DNA of 64,000 bases from Rhizobium sp. ARZ01 (GTDB lineage Bacteria; Pseudomonadota; Alphaproteobacteria; Rhizobiales; Rhizobiaceae). Below, piece after piece: positions 17,767-26,776 of this stretch. A program made the position numbers and the translations under genes. The stretch is from NCBI RefSeq assembly GCF_014851675.1, contig NZ_JACVAE010000001.1:2542001-2606000 (forward strand), written 5' to 3'. Within the stretch, counting starts at the first letter, position 1, and each line of letters opens with the position of its first letter. The notes beneath the pieces were generated by a model. It made no database searches, was not told the DNA's origin, and worked only from the letters and a program-made list of their open reading frames with translations.

Positions 17767-19217
17767 AGATTGCAAAATCCTTTTTACCCCTGACGATGCT
17801 GCTTCTGTCGGGATGCGTCGTTGGGCCCGACTACAAGGCCCCTGAGGCCGCATTGCCGGCAAAGTTTACCGAATCGGCCGCCAAATCGGTGGGCAACACG
17901 ACCCTCGATCCGTGGTGGGAGGACTTCCGCGACAAGCGCCTGACTGCTTTCGTGGCCCAGGGCATGAACGAGAACCTCGACGTTCTCACGGCACTGGAGC
18001 GCATTACGGAGGCCCAGGCGAACGTCGTCCTCGCCGGCGCCGGCGCCTGGCCGCTGATCAGCGCCAACGGGGCAGCAACCGTCCAGGGCACGGACGGCAC
18101 GCTATTGAAGCGGCAAAACGGGACAAGCCACGAGCAGTCCAAGAACCTCAATGCCGGTCTCGGCGCCTCTTGGCTTCTGGACCTGTTTGGACAATACGCC
18201 CGCGCCCGGGAATCGGCCAACGCCTCGCTTGACGCCTCCTATGACGACGTCAATGTGGCGCGACTTGCCTATCTGTCCAACCTGACGACCACCTATATTA
18301 GTGCCCGCTTCTTCCAGGAAGCGCTGGCGCTGAACCGCTTGAACCTGGCTTCGCGGCGCGAGACGCTGAAACTGACGGAGGATATTCGCGCGGCCGGTGC
18401 CGCCTCGAGCCTCGATGTCGTTCAGGCCGAGGGCCTCGTCAACCAGACGCTCGCGGAGTTACCGCCGCTTGAAATCGGCTTCTACCAGTCGGCAAACAGC
18501 ATGGCTACCCTGCTTGGCGTTCCGGCCGGCACGATCACGCCCAGCTTGCTGAAGGGCAGCGGACAACCGATGCCGCGCTATGCGGCCAAGACCGGTATTC
18601 CAGCCGATCTCATCCGCAACCGGCCCGATATTCGCCGCGCCGAACGAACCCTGGCTGCGGCCACCGCCCAGATCGGTGTCGCCGAGTCGCAACTCTATCC
18701 GAGCCTGACACTCGATGGAACGATTGGCGCAGCGCGCACCATCAGCGCAATCAGCGGCAACCTTACCAGTTGGACTTTCGGCCCGACTCTGGTGCTGCCA
18801 ATATTCAACGGCGGCGCACTAAGGGCACAGGTCGATGTCGCCGATTCACAGGCGAAACAGCAGTATCTTGCCTGGAAACAGACGGTGCTGAATGCCGTTG
18901 AGGAAGTTGAATCCGCGCAGGCTGCCCTCATTCGCGACTACCAGACCGTTGCTGCATTGCGCAGGCTGGTGGCATCCAACGAGGAGGCGCTCTCGCTCGC
19001 ACGCGAAAGCTACAAGGGCGGCGCAAGCACGATCCTCGACGTTCTCGATGCCGAGCGCAACGTCGCCAACAGCCGGCTCACGCTGGCGGCAGCCATCCGC
19101 ACATTGGCATCGGATTACGTTGCGCTCAACGCAGCAATCGGCGGAGGTTCCTCAATCGAAACGCCGGTGCCGACGCCTGCACCGACACGTGTCGCCTCGG
19201 CCGAGGCCACGAAATAG
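17763..19217 (+). CDS. NodT-family outer-membrane efflux lipoprotein (TolC-like)
   Basis: The 484-residue product is an outer-membrane factor for tripartite RND-type efflux pumps. It has a lipoprotein signal with lipobox LLLSGC (Cys18), then VVGPDYKAP, the usual start of NodT proteins. Two OEP repeats follow, with IPADLIRNRPDIRRAERTL at the start of the second and GGASTILDVLDAERN near the end. A GGGGAAG sequence lies in front of the ATG, and the start also overlaps the stop of a 22-codon leader frame. No membrane-fusion or RND gene is adjacent, so this is an orphan that must pair with a pump encoded elsewhere. A strong terminator follows. Confidence 0.92.
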   Translation: MKIAKSFLPLTMLLLSGCVVGPDYKAPEAALPAKFTESAAKSVGNTTLDPWWEDFRDKRLTAFVAQGMNENLDVLTALERITEAQANVVLAGAGAWPLISANGAATVQGTDGTLLKRQNGTSHEQSKNLNAGLGASWLLDLFGQYARARESANASLDASYDDVNVARLAYLSNLTTTYISARFFQEALALNRLNLASRRETLKLTEDIRAAGAASSLDVVQAEGLVNQTLAELPPLEIGFYQSANSMATLLGVPAGTITPSLLKGSGQPMPRYAAKTGIPADLIRNRPDIRRAERTLAAATAQIGVAESQLYPSLTLDGTIGAARTISAISGNLTSWTFGPTLVLPIFNGGALRAQVDVADSQAKQQYLAWKQTVLNAVEEVESAQAALIRDYQTVAALRRLVASNEEALSLARESYKGGASTILDVLDAERNVANSRLTLAAAIRTLASDYVALNAAIGGGSSIETPVPTPAPTRVASAEATK

Positions 19218-19248
19218 CGCGTTCTCCGACGCCGGAAGACGTATTCAT

Positions 19249-19286
19249 CCCCCTGAAGGCCGGGCGCCTTCAGGGGGATTGCTTTT
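19249..19286 (+). terminator. Terminator of the nodT-like gene
   Basis: CCCCCTGAAGGC (19249-19260) and GCCTTCAGGGGG (19266-19277) form a perfect 12-bp stem with a 5-base loop, followed by ATTGCTTTT. Confidence 0.85.
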
Positions 19287-19350
19287 CCGGAGCGTTGCGA
19301 AATCAGGAACGCGTGATGCTTCCAGAATCGGGGCCTGGTCTATGCTGGTT

Positions 19351-20043
19351 TCATGCGAGTGCGTCGTAGAATGTTTCCAGCGCATCTGCAGTCTTCTGGT
19401 AATGCGCCTGCAGTGCCTGCACGGCCCTCATAGCATCCCGCGCCAGCGCCCGCTCCATGATTAGTCTATGCTCCGCCCCGGCGTCACGTTGCTGTCCTGT
19501 GAGGCTCACAGACATCCGGCGGTAGCGATCCGCATGGCCAAAGAGCCTGGCGCAGATCTCCAAGAGGATTGGCGAGCCACAGGCCGAGATCAGAGCCTGG
19601 TGGAAGGCCGCGTGCCGCACATTCCAGTCCTCGCGGATCACTGAAGGCATGTCGTCCCGCCCCTGAGGCACACGCGCCATCAGGTGATGGGCGGCAACCA
19701 CCCGCGCTTCCCACTCCGCATCCCCCCTGGCGATCGACAGCCGCAACGCCTCCCCTTCACAAAGCACCCGGTTGGCAATGATATCGCGCAGTTCTGTAAG
19801 CGATAGTCGGGCAACGCTGTAGCCGCGATGGTCATCGAGAACAGTGAAGCCTTCCGCCGTCAGTCGCGCCAAGGCCTCGCGCACCGGGGTCACGCTCATA
19901 TCGCAAAGCGCCTGCAATTCGGCAAAGCGCAACCGCCCACCGGGCTGGAACCGGCCAGCCTGGATCTCGGCCAATATCCGCTCATAGGCGCCGCCAGCCA
20001 AGGTCCTGCCTGCCTGTTTGGCCGTGACGTTCATGTCTTTCAT
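19351..20043 (-). CDS. GntR-family (FadR/FCD) transcriptional regulator
   Basis: This 230-residue regulator has an N-terminal winged helix (residues about 17-80; GGRLRFAELQALCDMSVTPVREALARL) and an all-helical FCD ligand domain with the metal-binding pattern DWNVRHAAFHQAL ... HRLIMERALARD. Regulators of this class respond to small organic acids. The gene is divergent from a fumarylacetoacetate-hydrolase-family gene, and a 14-bp perfect palindrome lies in the gap, so control of that enzyme gene and of itself is likely. Confidence 0.88.
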   Translation of the reverse strand: MKDMNVTAKQAGRTLAGGAYERILAEIQAGRFQPGGRLRFAELQALCDMSVTPVREALARLTAEGFTVLDDHRGYSVARLSLTELRDIIANRVLCEGEALRLSIARGDAEWEARVVAAHHLMARVPQGRDDMPSVIREDWNVRHAAFHQALISACGSPILLEICARLFGHADRYRRMSVSLTGQQRDAGAEHRLIMERALARDAMRAVQALQAHYQKTADALETFYDALA

Positions 20044-20059
20044 TTTGCCAAACTCGATA

Positions 20060-20073
20060 GATTTTCGAAAATC
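20060..20073. promoter_or_regulatory. 14-bp perfect palindrome, candidate GntR operator
   Basis: GATTTTCGAAAATC is a perfect palindrome 16 bases in front of the gntR-type start. It directly precedes TTGACA (20075-20080), a possible -35 box for the divergent hydrolase gene. Binding by the adjacent regulator is inferred from position. Confidence 0.5.
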
Positions 20074-20165
20074 GTTGACACCAACTATGGCTCATGGAAG
20101 TTGACATGCAACAGAATTCGTCAGAACGCCGCCGGGCACGGCGGAAGCTGTGGGAGGTATTGCCT

Positions 20166-21005
20166 ATGAAACTCGTTCGCTTTGGAAAGCCGGGATCAGA
20201 AAGACCGGGCCTGATCGATGCAGATGGAAAGCTCCGTGATCTTTCCGGCATCGTCTCGGATATCACCGGCGAAGTACTCGGACGCGAAAGCATGAAACGG
20301 CTGCAGGCCATCGACCCCGGCTCACTTCCGCTCGCGCCCGCAGGAGAGCGGCTCGGGGCGTGTGTCGGGCGCGTCGGCAATTTCATCGCCGTCGGTCTCA
20401 ACTATGCGGATCATGCTGTCGAAAGTGGCATGGCAGTTCCGCCCGAACCGGTCCTGTTCAACAAAGCCCCTTCCTGCGTTGTCGGGCCCGATGACACGAT
20501 CCTCATTCCACGCGGCTCGGAAAAGACCGACTGGGAAGTCGAACTCGCCGTCGTCATCGGCGATCGCGCCTCCTACGTCTCCGAAGCCGACGCGCTCGAC
20601 TATGTCGCCGGATACTGCATCTGCAACGACATCTCAGAGCGAGCCTACCAGATCGAGCGCAGCGGCCAGTGGATGAAGGGCAAGGGTTGCCCCACCTTCG
20701 GGCCGATCGGTCCCTGGCTGGTCACCAAGGACGAGGTGGATACGAGCGATCTCACCATGAAGCTCAGTGTCAATGGTGAACTGGTACAGAACGGCTCATC
20801 CGCCACCATGGTCTACAAGATTCCCTTCCTGGTACACTACATCTCGCAATTCATGATCCTGGAACCGGGCGACGTCATCACCACCGGCACCCCGCCCGGT
20901 GTCGGCATGGGCATGAAGCCACCGCGCTACCTGAAAGCAGGCGATCGCATGGAAGTCTGCATTGCCGGCCTCGGCATGCAGCGGCAGGTGGTTGCGCAGG
21001 GTTAA
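20166..21005 (+). CDS. Fumarylacetoacetate hydrolase family protein
   Basis: The 279-residue protein has the FAH fold, whose members cleave or isomerise acylpyruvates and related dioxo acids using Mg2+ or Mn2+. A short N-terminal domain (KLVRFGKPGSERPGLIDADG) is followed by the catalytic domain with GLNYADHAVESG, VELAVVIGDRA, CNDISERAYQ and ILEPGDVITTGTPPGVGMGM, all typical. ATG 20166 has GGAGG eight bases upstream. The gene is divergent from a GntR regulator. The exact substrate is not predictable; 2-keto-3-deoxy-type acids are common for this subgroup. Confidence 0.88.
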   Translation: MKLVRFGKPGSERPGLIDADGKLRDLSGIVSDITGEVLGRESMKRLQAIDPGSLPLAPAGERLGACVGRVGNFIAVGLNYADHAVESGMAVPPEPVLFNKAPSCVVGPDDTILIPRGSEKTDWEVELAVVIGDRASYVSEADALDYVAGYCICNDISERAYQIERSGQWMKGKGCPTFGPIGPWLVTKDEVDTSDLTMKLSVNGELVQNGSSATMVYKIPFLVHYISQFMILEPGDVITTGTPPGVGMGMKPPRYLKAGDRMEVCIAGLGMQRQVVAQG

Positions 21006-21016
21006 AGGCACATAAC

Positions 21017-21043
21017 AGCCCCGCACAGCAACTGTGCGGGGCT
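21017..21043. terminator. Bidirectional hairpin between convergent genes
   Basis: AGCCCCGCACAG (21017-21028) and CTGTGCGGGGCT (21032-21043) form a perfect 12-bp stem with a CAA loop, placed between the stops of the FAH-family and EamA genes. Confidence 0.7.
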
Positions 21044-21059
21044 CTGCAAATGGCAGATC

Positions 21060-22010
21060 TCACGGTGGCTGCTGCAGTGCCGGCCTGGCATAACGCAGCA
21101 GCCCGAACAACCCGATGACGATCATGCCGAAGGCAGCAATCTGCGTTCCCTGTATCGCATCTCCCAGAAACAACGCAGCGAAGATCATCGTGATGGCCGG
21201 GGCTGGAACTGTGATTGTGCTGGCCACAGAAACGTCGATATGCTTCATGGCGTTGAACCAGATGGCGAGTTCAAGGTAGTAGGCCAGCCCCATCAACAGG
21301 GCAAAAGCCTGAAAAACGGGTGATAGACCGGTGCGCCAGACTTCGCCTGGCTCTTCAAATGTGAGCGCGAGCACGGCAAGGACAAATGTCGATACAATCA
21401 GACGCGATGTAGTAACCTGATTGGGAGTGATCGGCGTCGAGACCAAGGTTTCCCGCAGGATAACGTGGGCAATGCTCCAGATCGCCGGCACGGCGAATGC
21501 AACGCCGAACCAAGGTGAAAGCCCTGCCGGTCGCCAGGTGCCGTCGGTCGACAGATAGTAGAGTGCAATCAGGAGCAGACCGGTGAATCCGACCTCGGCC
21601 AGGCCCTTTCGACGCCCGAGAAACACCGCTTCCAATGTCGCCGCACAGAGCGGATAAGCCTGAAGCGCGAGAGCGGCGTTCGTTGCGCCCACCTTTTCGA
21701 ACGCCAATACATAGGCCCAGGTGGAAATGCCGAAAAGCGCCCCCGTAAACAATGTGATCCAAAGGATCCGGTTCCTCCTGGCGCGCGACAATGTTGCGCT
21801 CATGAGTCCGCGCTCACCGCCGCGCCACTCGCGGATCAATAGTGGCAGCGAAAACAGAAGCTGCCAGATCGAGAGCCAGAGAGCGAAAACCAACGCCCCC
21901 GATCCGGGGGGACGGCCGTTCGAGATGACCGGCATCACGCCCAATAGAAGCAGACAAACAAATGCGAGCGCGATGCCGACATGATGCCGGCCGCCGAGAT
22001 TGCTGGCCAT
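21060..22010 (-). CDS. EamA/DMT-family transporter
   Basis: The 316-residue integral membrane protein has about ten hydrophobic segments in two EamA repeats (from HHVGIALAFVCLLLLGVMPV to AAFGMIVIGLFGLLRYA). The family moves metabolites such as amino acids across the inner membrane. ATG 22010 is chosen because it directly precedes the first membrane segment and has AGGA upstream; the open frame extends further but without membrane-protein character. It is divergent from a MocR-type regulator, a common pairing in which the regulator controls the transporter. Confidence 0.85.
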   Translation of the reverse strand: MASNLGGRHHVGIALAFVCLLLLGVMPVISNGRPPGSGALVFALWLSIWQLLFSLPLLIREWRGGERGLMSATLSRARRNRILWITLFTGALFGISTWAYVLAFEKVGATNAALALQAYPLCAATLEAVFLGRRKGLAEVGFTGLLLIALYYLSTDGTWRPAGLSPWFGVAFAVPAIWSIAHVILRETLVSTPITPNQVTTSRLIVSTFVLAVLALTFEEPGEVWRTGLSPVFQAFALLMGLAYYLELAIWFNAMKHIDVSVASTITVPAPAITMIFAALFLGDAIQGTQIAAFGMIVIGLFGLLRYARPALQQPP

Positions 22011-22108
22011 GTTCAAGATTTCCTGTGTCGCGTGGCAGTGCGCCGCCATGCCAGATATCAATGCATATTGCCTTGATACGCTTGCCAATTTATCGATGCA
22101 ATGAGAAC

Positions 22109-22125
22109 ATTGCCTGCATGGCAAT
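22109..22125. promoter_or_regulatory. Inverted repeat spanning the mocR-type start codon
   Basis: ATTGCC-TGCAT-GGCAAT is an inverted repeat whose spacer contains the start codon at 22118. More TTGCC copies occur near 22070 and 22083 in the same divergent gap. It is a plausible autoregulatory site. Confidence 0.4.
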
Positions 22126-23515
22126 ATGGAAACCGGTGCTAGACGGTCGACCGGGAACGCGCGCGAAGGCGCTCGTCGATGCGATCGCTGACGATATAAA
22201 TGCCGGGGTGCTGAAACCGGGTGACAAGTTGCCGCCGCAACGCAACCTCGCATTCGACCTCGGCCTTTCTCCGAACACGGTCATGCGCGCCTACAATGAA
22301 GCGCGCAGACGCGGCTATGTGGATGGCGAGGTTGGGCGCGGAACATTCATCCGAATACAGACGAAAACTGAGAGCGCTGGACAAGCCGACGGTCTCATCC
22401 GATCGCAAAGCAACGGGCCGATAGATTTCTCACTAAATCTTCCATTTGCAGGAGAGACTGGTGCGCTTCTGGCAGACACGCTGAGAACGATTGCCGGAAC
22501 CCAGGACATGGCGTCCTATCTCGACCATCAGGATGTGCGAACGCGCCTTCGCCACCAGGGCGCTGGGGCAATGTGGATGGAAAATTTCGGACTGCGCGCA
22601 ACGGCGGAGGCCACACTGCTGGCGAACGGAGCGCAGCAAGGCATCTTCGCCTCATTGTTGGCCTTGCTTCGGTCCGGCGACACGCTTTTGACCGAGGAAC
22701 TCGTCTACCCGCCTGTCAAAGCAATCGCCAGGCATCTTGGCGCGCGCATACGCCCGGTAAGCATTGATGAAGAAGGGCTGCTGCCCGATGCCTTGGAATG
22801 TGCCTGCAAGGCCACGGCAGCGCGCGTTCTTTACTGCACGCCGACGCTACAAACCCCGACGGCGGCGACAATGAGCGAGGAACGACGGCGACGAATCGCG
22901 ACCATAGCTCAGACGCATGACCTGACGATTGTCGAAGATGACGTATTCGGCCTGCTTCCAATGCAGCGCCCGGCACCACTGGCCATGTACGCACCGGAGC
23001 GAACGGTATTCGTGACAAGCGTTTCGAAGTCGGTCGCGCCAGGTCTTCGTGTTGGTTATGTCCACGCTCCCCCAACATTAACACCCACTATCCGCTCGGT
23101 TATCAGCCTGTCCTCCTGGATGCCACCACCACTGATGGCAGAAATCGCAAGCCGCTGGATAGAAGACGGGACTGCTCTCCGACTGAACGAAGGTCAGCGC
23201 CTGCACGCCGCCAGGCGGCAAGCGATGGCAAAGGAAGTGCTGCTTGGGCATTCGTTCAAGAGCGATCCGTGCGGCTTTCATCTGTGGCTCACGCTTCCCG
23301 ATCAGTGTTCGGGAGCAGACGTCCTGCAGACCCTCAGCCGGGCCGGCGTACTTATTCAGCCAGCCGATACCTTTGCGATTGCATCACGAGAACTGGCAGC
23401 GATGAGGATCTGCCTAAGCCACGAAAACTCAGACGAACGCGTTGTTGCCGGGCTTCGTCTTGTGCAGGCTGCATTGTCCGGCGATTCTCCGTCAGGTGGC
23501 AATTTTATGGTGTAA
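22118..23515 (+). CDS. MocR-family regulator (GntR winged helix fused to PLP aminotransferase domain)
   Basis: The 465-residue protein has an N-terminal GntR helix-turn-helix at about residues 10-75 (DKLPPQRNLAFDLGLSPNTVMRAY read in part). A class I aminotransferase-like domain follows, with YCTPTLQTPT, VEDDVFG and the PLP-lysine region TSVSKSVAPGLRVGYV. MocR regulators bind PLP or an amino-compound aldimine and control transport or metabolism genes. ATG 22118 lies inside an inverted repeat in the divergent gap with the EamA gene, its probable target. Confidence 0.9.
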   Translation: MAIWKPVLDGRPGTRAKALVDAIADDINAGVLKPGDKLPPQRNLAFDLGLSPNTVMRAYNEARRRGYVDGEVGRGTFIRIQTKTESAGQADGLIRSQSNGPIDFSLNLPFAGETGALLADTLRTIAGTQDMASYLDHQDVRTRLRHQGAGAMWMENFGLRATAEATLLANGAQQGIFASLLALLRSGDTLLTEELVYPPVKAIARHLGARIRPVSIDEEGLLPDALECACKATAARVLYCTPTLQTPTAATMSEERRRRIATIAQTHDLTIVEDDVFGLLPMQRPAPLAMYAPERTVFVTSVSKSVAPGLRVGYVHAPPTLTPTIRSVISLSSWMPPPLMAEIASRWIEDGTALRLNEGQRLHAARRQAMAKEVLLGHSFKSDPCGFHLWLTLPDQCSGADVLQTLSRAGVLIQPADTFAIASRELAAMRICLSHENSDERVVAGLRLVQAALSGDSPSGGNFMV

Positions 23516-23766
23516 GGCATGGCAGGCAGCTACGCCCTTGCCACCCGAGGGGCGGTAATCTAGTCGGCTTCCTCTCATCATCGAAGGCAGGAACATTCCC
23601 ATCCTCCGCCGATGGCGTTTGCCACGAATACGAAAATGCCCTGCGCCATGTCTGATCCGTATTCCTCATTGGCGAAACTGAGAAGCATCGAAATACGCTG
23701 CAGACTTGCCACCGATGGCATATGGAAGGAGAGTCTTTTCCGAAGTATGCGTGTGCGGAGGGAACC

Positions 23767-23922
23767 ATGTTCAGGCGGTTCTTACTCTTCTTGGTCGTAT
23801 CATCGTTGGTACTGTCCGGGTGTCAGTCTGCTCGAATGGATACCTATAGTCAGCGCGACCACCAAGGCGGCAACGACATGGGTCGCGGAAGTTCAGACAA
23901 CACAGGCGGTTCGCGCTATTGA
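23767..23922 (+). CDS. Small putative lipoprotein (51 aa)
   Basis: The frame begins MFRRFLLFLVVSSLVLSGCQ, a complete lipoprotein signal with lipobox LSGC (Cys19). A short hydrophilic, Gly/Ser/Asp-rich tail of about 32 residues follows. GAGG stands six bases before the ATG, which strongly supports translation. I recognise no family. It lies alone between the MocR gene and tRNA-Met. Confidence 0.65.
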   Translation: MFRRFLLFLVVSSLVLSGCQSARMDTYSQRDHQGGNDMGRGSSDNTGGSRY

Positions 23923-24008
23923 CGTCACGTCCGCGGGCCGTGCAATAAGCTATCACAGTACAGGAGGACCAAGCCGGGCGCCCCCATAAAGACGCATGGG
24001 GCGACGCA

Positions 24009-24085
24009 TGGTAGCGGAGGAGGGATTCGAACCCCCGACACAAGGATTATGATTCCTCTGCTCTAACCTACTGAGCTACTCCGCC
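24009..24085 (-). tRNA. tRNA-Met (CAU), elongator type
   Basis: On the minus strand the 77-base sequence folds as a full cloverleaf. The acceptor arm is GGCGGAG/CUCCGCU, with a G1-U72 wobble pair. The D arm contains GCUC...GAGC, the anticodon arm GAGGA-AUCAUAA-UCCUU has anticodon CAU, the T arm is GGGGG-UUCGAAU-CCCUC, and CCA is encoded. The paired 1-72 position argues against an initiator tRNA. A lysidine-type tRNA-Ile with CAU is a less likely alternative. Confidence 0.93.
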
Positions 24086-24220
24086 GCCGGGCGAAACGGG
24101 AAACGTTTGCTTTGTTTTCCGTTCGGGACGGGCGGCTTATAAGGTGCCCTTCCCCAAGGTGTCAAGCGCCGTTTCCGGCAAAAAATGCGCGCCCGGGCAA
24201 AGGCTTGTGAATTCGCTTCC

Positions 24221-25426
24221 TCAGGCCGCGGCCGGGCTTGCGAGAATGCGCTTCAGGGCCGCTTCGGCGGCCGCTTCGCGCTCGGAACGGGCGATGAAGC
24301 CGCCGCCGAAGACGCGCGCGTCCTCGCCCTCGCCCGAATAGAGCGCGCAGGCCTGGCCGGGCGCTACGCCCGCCTCGCCCTCGGCAAGTTCGACATAGAG
24401 TCCCCCCTCGTCGGCATGCAGCATCGCCGGGCGCGGCGGTCGCGTCGAGCGCACCTTGGCATAACAAGAAAAGCCGGCGCCTGCAGTGGCCTCAAGATCG
24501 CCGTCCCCGAGCCAGTTGACATCGCGCAGATAGAGCCGGCGTGTCTCCAGCGCCTCTTTCGGCCCGACGATGACCCGGCGTGAGCGCGCATCGAGGTAAA
24601 CCACATAGAGCGGCTCGCCGGTGGCAATACCGATGCCGCGGCGCTGGCCGATCGTGTAGTGGAGGATGCCCTCGTGCTGGCCAAGCACGCGGCCATCGAT
24701 GTGCACGATGTCGCCGGCAAGCGCAGCATTCGGCTTCAGCTTCGAAACGATATCGGTGTATTTGCCCTGTGGCACAAAGCAGATGTCCTGGCTGTCGGCC
24801 TTCTTAGCGACGACGAGCCCCATTTTCTCGGCAAGCGCCCGCGTCTCGGCCTTGGACAGGTGTCCGAGCGGAAAACGCAGATAGTCGATCTGCTCCTGGG
24901 TGGTGGCAAACAGGAAGTAGCTCTGGTCGCGCTCGGCATCGACCGGACGATAGAGCGCGCGCCGGCCGGGGTCCTCCGGCGTCGGATTGGGCCGCGAGCG
25001 AATATAGTGGCCGGTCGCAAGCGCGTCGGCGCCGAGTTCCTTTGCAGTCGCCAGAAGATCGGCAAACTTGACCGTCTGGTTGCAGGCCACACACGGTATC
25101 GGCGTCTCGCCGGCGATATAGCTCTCGGCAAAGGGATTGATCACGGTCTCGCGAAAGCGCTTTTCGTAATCGAGCACATAATGGGGAATGCCGAGCATCT
25201 CGCAGACGCGGCGCGCATCCTCGATATCCTGGCCGGCGCAGCAGGAGCCGGCCCGGTGTACCGCCGCACCGTGGTCGTAGAGCTGCAGCGTGATGCCGAG
25301 AACGTCATAACCCTCTCGCTTCAAAAGCCCGGCGACGACGGATGAGTCCACACCGCCCGACATGGCGACGACAACGCGCGTATTTTCTGGCTTCCTGTCG
25401 AAATCGAGACTGTTCACGGCTTCCAT
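24221..25426 (-). CDS. mnmA: tRNA-specific 2-thiouridylase MnmA
   Basis: MnmA adds sulfur to U34 in tRNAs for Lys, Glu and Gln. The 401-residue protein has the PP-loop [15 protein letters not shown] near residue 22. It has the catalytic cysteine segments [10 protein letters not shown] and [11 protein letters not shown], and the family's [13 protein letters not shown] motif before the C-terminal beta domain. ATG 25426 places the PP-loop at the usual distance; a longer open frame upstream is low-complexity and unlike MnmA. It is followed downstream by tRNA-Met on the same strand. Confidence 0.95.
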   Translation of the reverse strand: MEAVNSLDFDRKPENTRVVVAMSGGVDSSVVAGLLKREGYDVLGITLQLYDHGAAVHRAGSCCAGQDIEDARRVCEMLGIPHYVLDYEKRFRETVINPFAESYIAGETPIPCVACNQTVKFADLLATAKELGADALATGHYIRSRPNPTPEDPGRRALYRPVDAERDQSYFLFATTQEQIDYLRFPLGHLSKAETRALAEKMGLVVAKKADSQDICFVPQGKYTDIVSKLKPNAALAGDIVHIDGRVLGQHEGILHYTIGQRRGIGIATGEPLYVVYLDARSRRVIVGPKEALETRRLYLRDVNWLGDGDLEATAGAGFSCYAKVRSTRPPRPAMLHADEGGLYVELAEGEAGVAPGQACALYSGEGEDARVFGGGFIARSEREAAAEAALKRILASPAAA

Positions 25427-25744
25427 CCGTTGGCTCTTCCAAAGCGTGCTGCGCGAAATGGAATCACGCGACAAGCTAAAAGTCTTTGCGCTTTGGCATA
25501 TCGTGTTCAAAACCGCGGCGCACTTTCGGGCGACATGCCTCAGGGCCAACAAGACCTTCGCGGCAGCAATCGCATGCTTCTGTCCGGCGCCTTCAGGGCG
25601 CCCGTCGGCCGACATATAGAAACTTGTCGGTTCCGGAGCAAGTGAGGCCGAATCGGCAAGGCTATCCACCCTTTCGAAGCTGAGTGAATAGGGCAGCGCG
25701 ATGCCGCCTGGCGCATGTTCCCGTCGGCGAGCCGCCGTATTCCG
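25427..25744. other. Intergenic region between luxR-type gene and mnmA
   Basis: The stretch separates two minus-strand genes. I see no clear terminator, RNA or coding frame in it; it presumably holds the mnmA promoter. Confidence 0.4.
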
Positions 25745-26488
25745 TCAGATCAGCTTCAACCGCATCGCCGAGGCGATCGCCTGCATCCGATTCACAGCAC
25801 CCAGTTTCTTGGTCGCGGTCTTGAAATAGCTGCTGACCGTATAGGCCGAGATACCGAGGATGATGGCGATCTCGTCGCTGCTCTTTCCGGCGGCGGCCCA
25901 GCGCAGGCATTCGATCTCGCGGCTCGACAGCTTCTCGCGCGAGGCCGGGCCAGAGGCAAAAGTCTGCTCCAGGCATTCGAACAATTGCACTGCACCAAAA
26001 TACAGCGCCGCCACGTCGTCCAGCTCGTGGGGCGCCTGCTTACCGGAAAAGACCACAATGAAAGGCTCTCCCGAGGTCGAGTGCAGCAGAAACGCGATCG
26101 ATCTTGTCAGGTCGTGTCGTACGGCAAGTTCGGCAACGCCGCTGTCCGGTCCTTTCGCCTTCGGCGCCAGCAGATCCTGGTCGCCATGGACAGGACGTTT
26201 CGTCGCCGCTACGTCCGCCACAAGCCGGCTGGCGTGAAACACGCCGAGTTCGTCATAAGCCCGCACCAACTCCGCGGGCCAGTTGCTGACGAGCAGCCGC
26301 TCGGAGAAGCTTTGCTTTTCAGCTTCAGGAAAACGCGCCACGAGGAAATAGCTGAGGCCGAAATGGTTGGCGCAGCGCCGCATCAGCTGCAGCACCTCGT
26401 AATCCGTCTGTACACGCGCCAGCGCCGTGCCGCTCAGGAACTCTGGCAATCGACCATGCTGCGTCGCTGCGTTGTCAGTATCTCTCAT
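25745..26488 (-). CDS. LuxR-family transcriptional regulator
   Basis: The 247-residue protein has an N-terminal domain resembling the autoinducer-binding fold (residues about 20-165) and a C-terminal LuxR helix-turn-helix (LSSREIECLRWAAAGKSSDE then IAIILGISAYTVSSYFKTATKKLGAVNR). No cognate luxI synthase is nearby, so it would be an orphan (solo) regulator. ATG 26488 is preferred; an adjacent ATG at 26491 is equivalent and neither has a strong ribosome site. The gene is divergent from sciP, so a link to cell-cycle or motility control is possible but unproven. Confidence 0.85.
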   Translation of the reverse strand: MRDTDNAATQHGRLPEFLSGTALARVQTDYEVLQLMRRCANHFGLSYFLVARFPEAEKQSFSERLLVSNWPAELVRAYDELGVFHASRLVADVAATKRPVHGDQDLLAPKAKGPDSGVAELAVRHDLTRSIAFLLHSTSGEPFIVVFSGKQAPHELDDVAALYFGAVQLFECLEQTFASGPASREKLSSREIECLRWAAAGKSSDEIAIILGISAYTVSSYFKTATKKLGAVNRMQAIASAMRLKLI

Positions 26489-26686
26489 CATCCAAATCCA
26501 ATGGCCGGAGCGACGACACAACTTGCGACTTGCGACCTGCGCGCGTCCTATCAGAAGCACGTCTGCCGTGGAAATAGTTATTTCTCATGGCTCCCATGCA
26601 ATTCTTGATAACAGACGAGAAAGTACTGCAACCTGGACAGTGACTGCATCAAAGAAAGATATGATCCGCGGAAGCCGCTCAAATTG

Positions 26687-26723
26687 TTAGCGAATTGTTA
26701 CGGCTGGCTTAGCTAATTTTTAA
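26687..26723 (+). promoter_or_regulatory. Two CtrA-like boxes upstream of sciP
   Basis: TTAG-N7-TTAC (26687-26701) and TTAG-N7-TTAA (26709-26723) lie 54-90 bp before the sciP start. The CtrA consensus is TTAA-N7-TTAA. In Caulobacter sciP is a CtrA target, so direct control is plausible here. Confidence 0.55.
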
Positions 26724-26776
26724 ATGTGGCAAACTACAGTGGGGCCACTTGGTCTTGTGTGTATGTAGAGAGTCCT

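Noticed and set aside
17230..17862. Minus-strand frame across the nodT upstream region
   Set aside because: It covers the start of the nodT-like gene in antisense, contains no motif and has poor codon character.
24009..24085. Reading the tRNA as initiator tRNA-fMet or lysidine tRNA-Ile
   Set aside because: Position 1-72 is paired (G-U) rather than the unpaired C-A of initiators, and the overall sequence matches elongator tRNA-Met better than tRNA-Ile.
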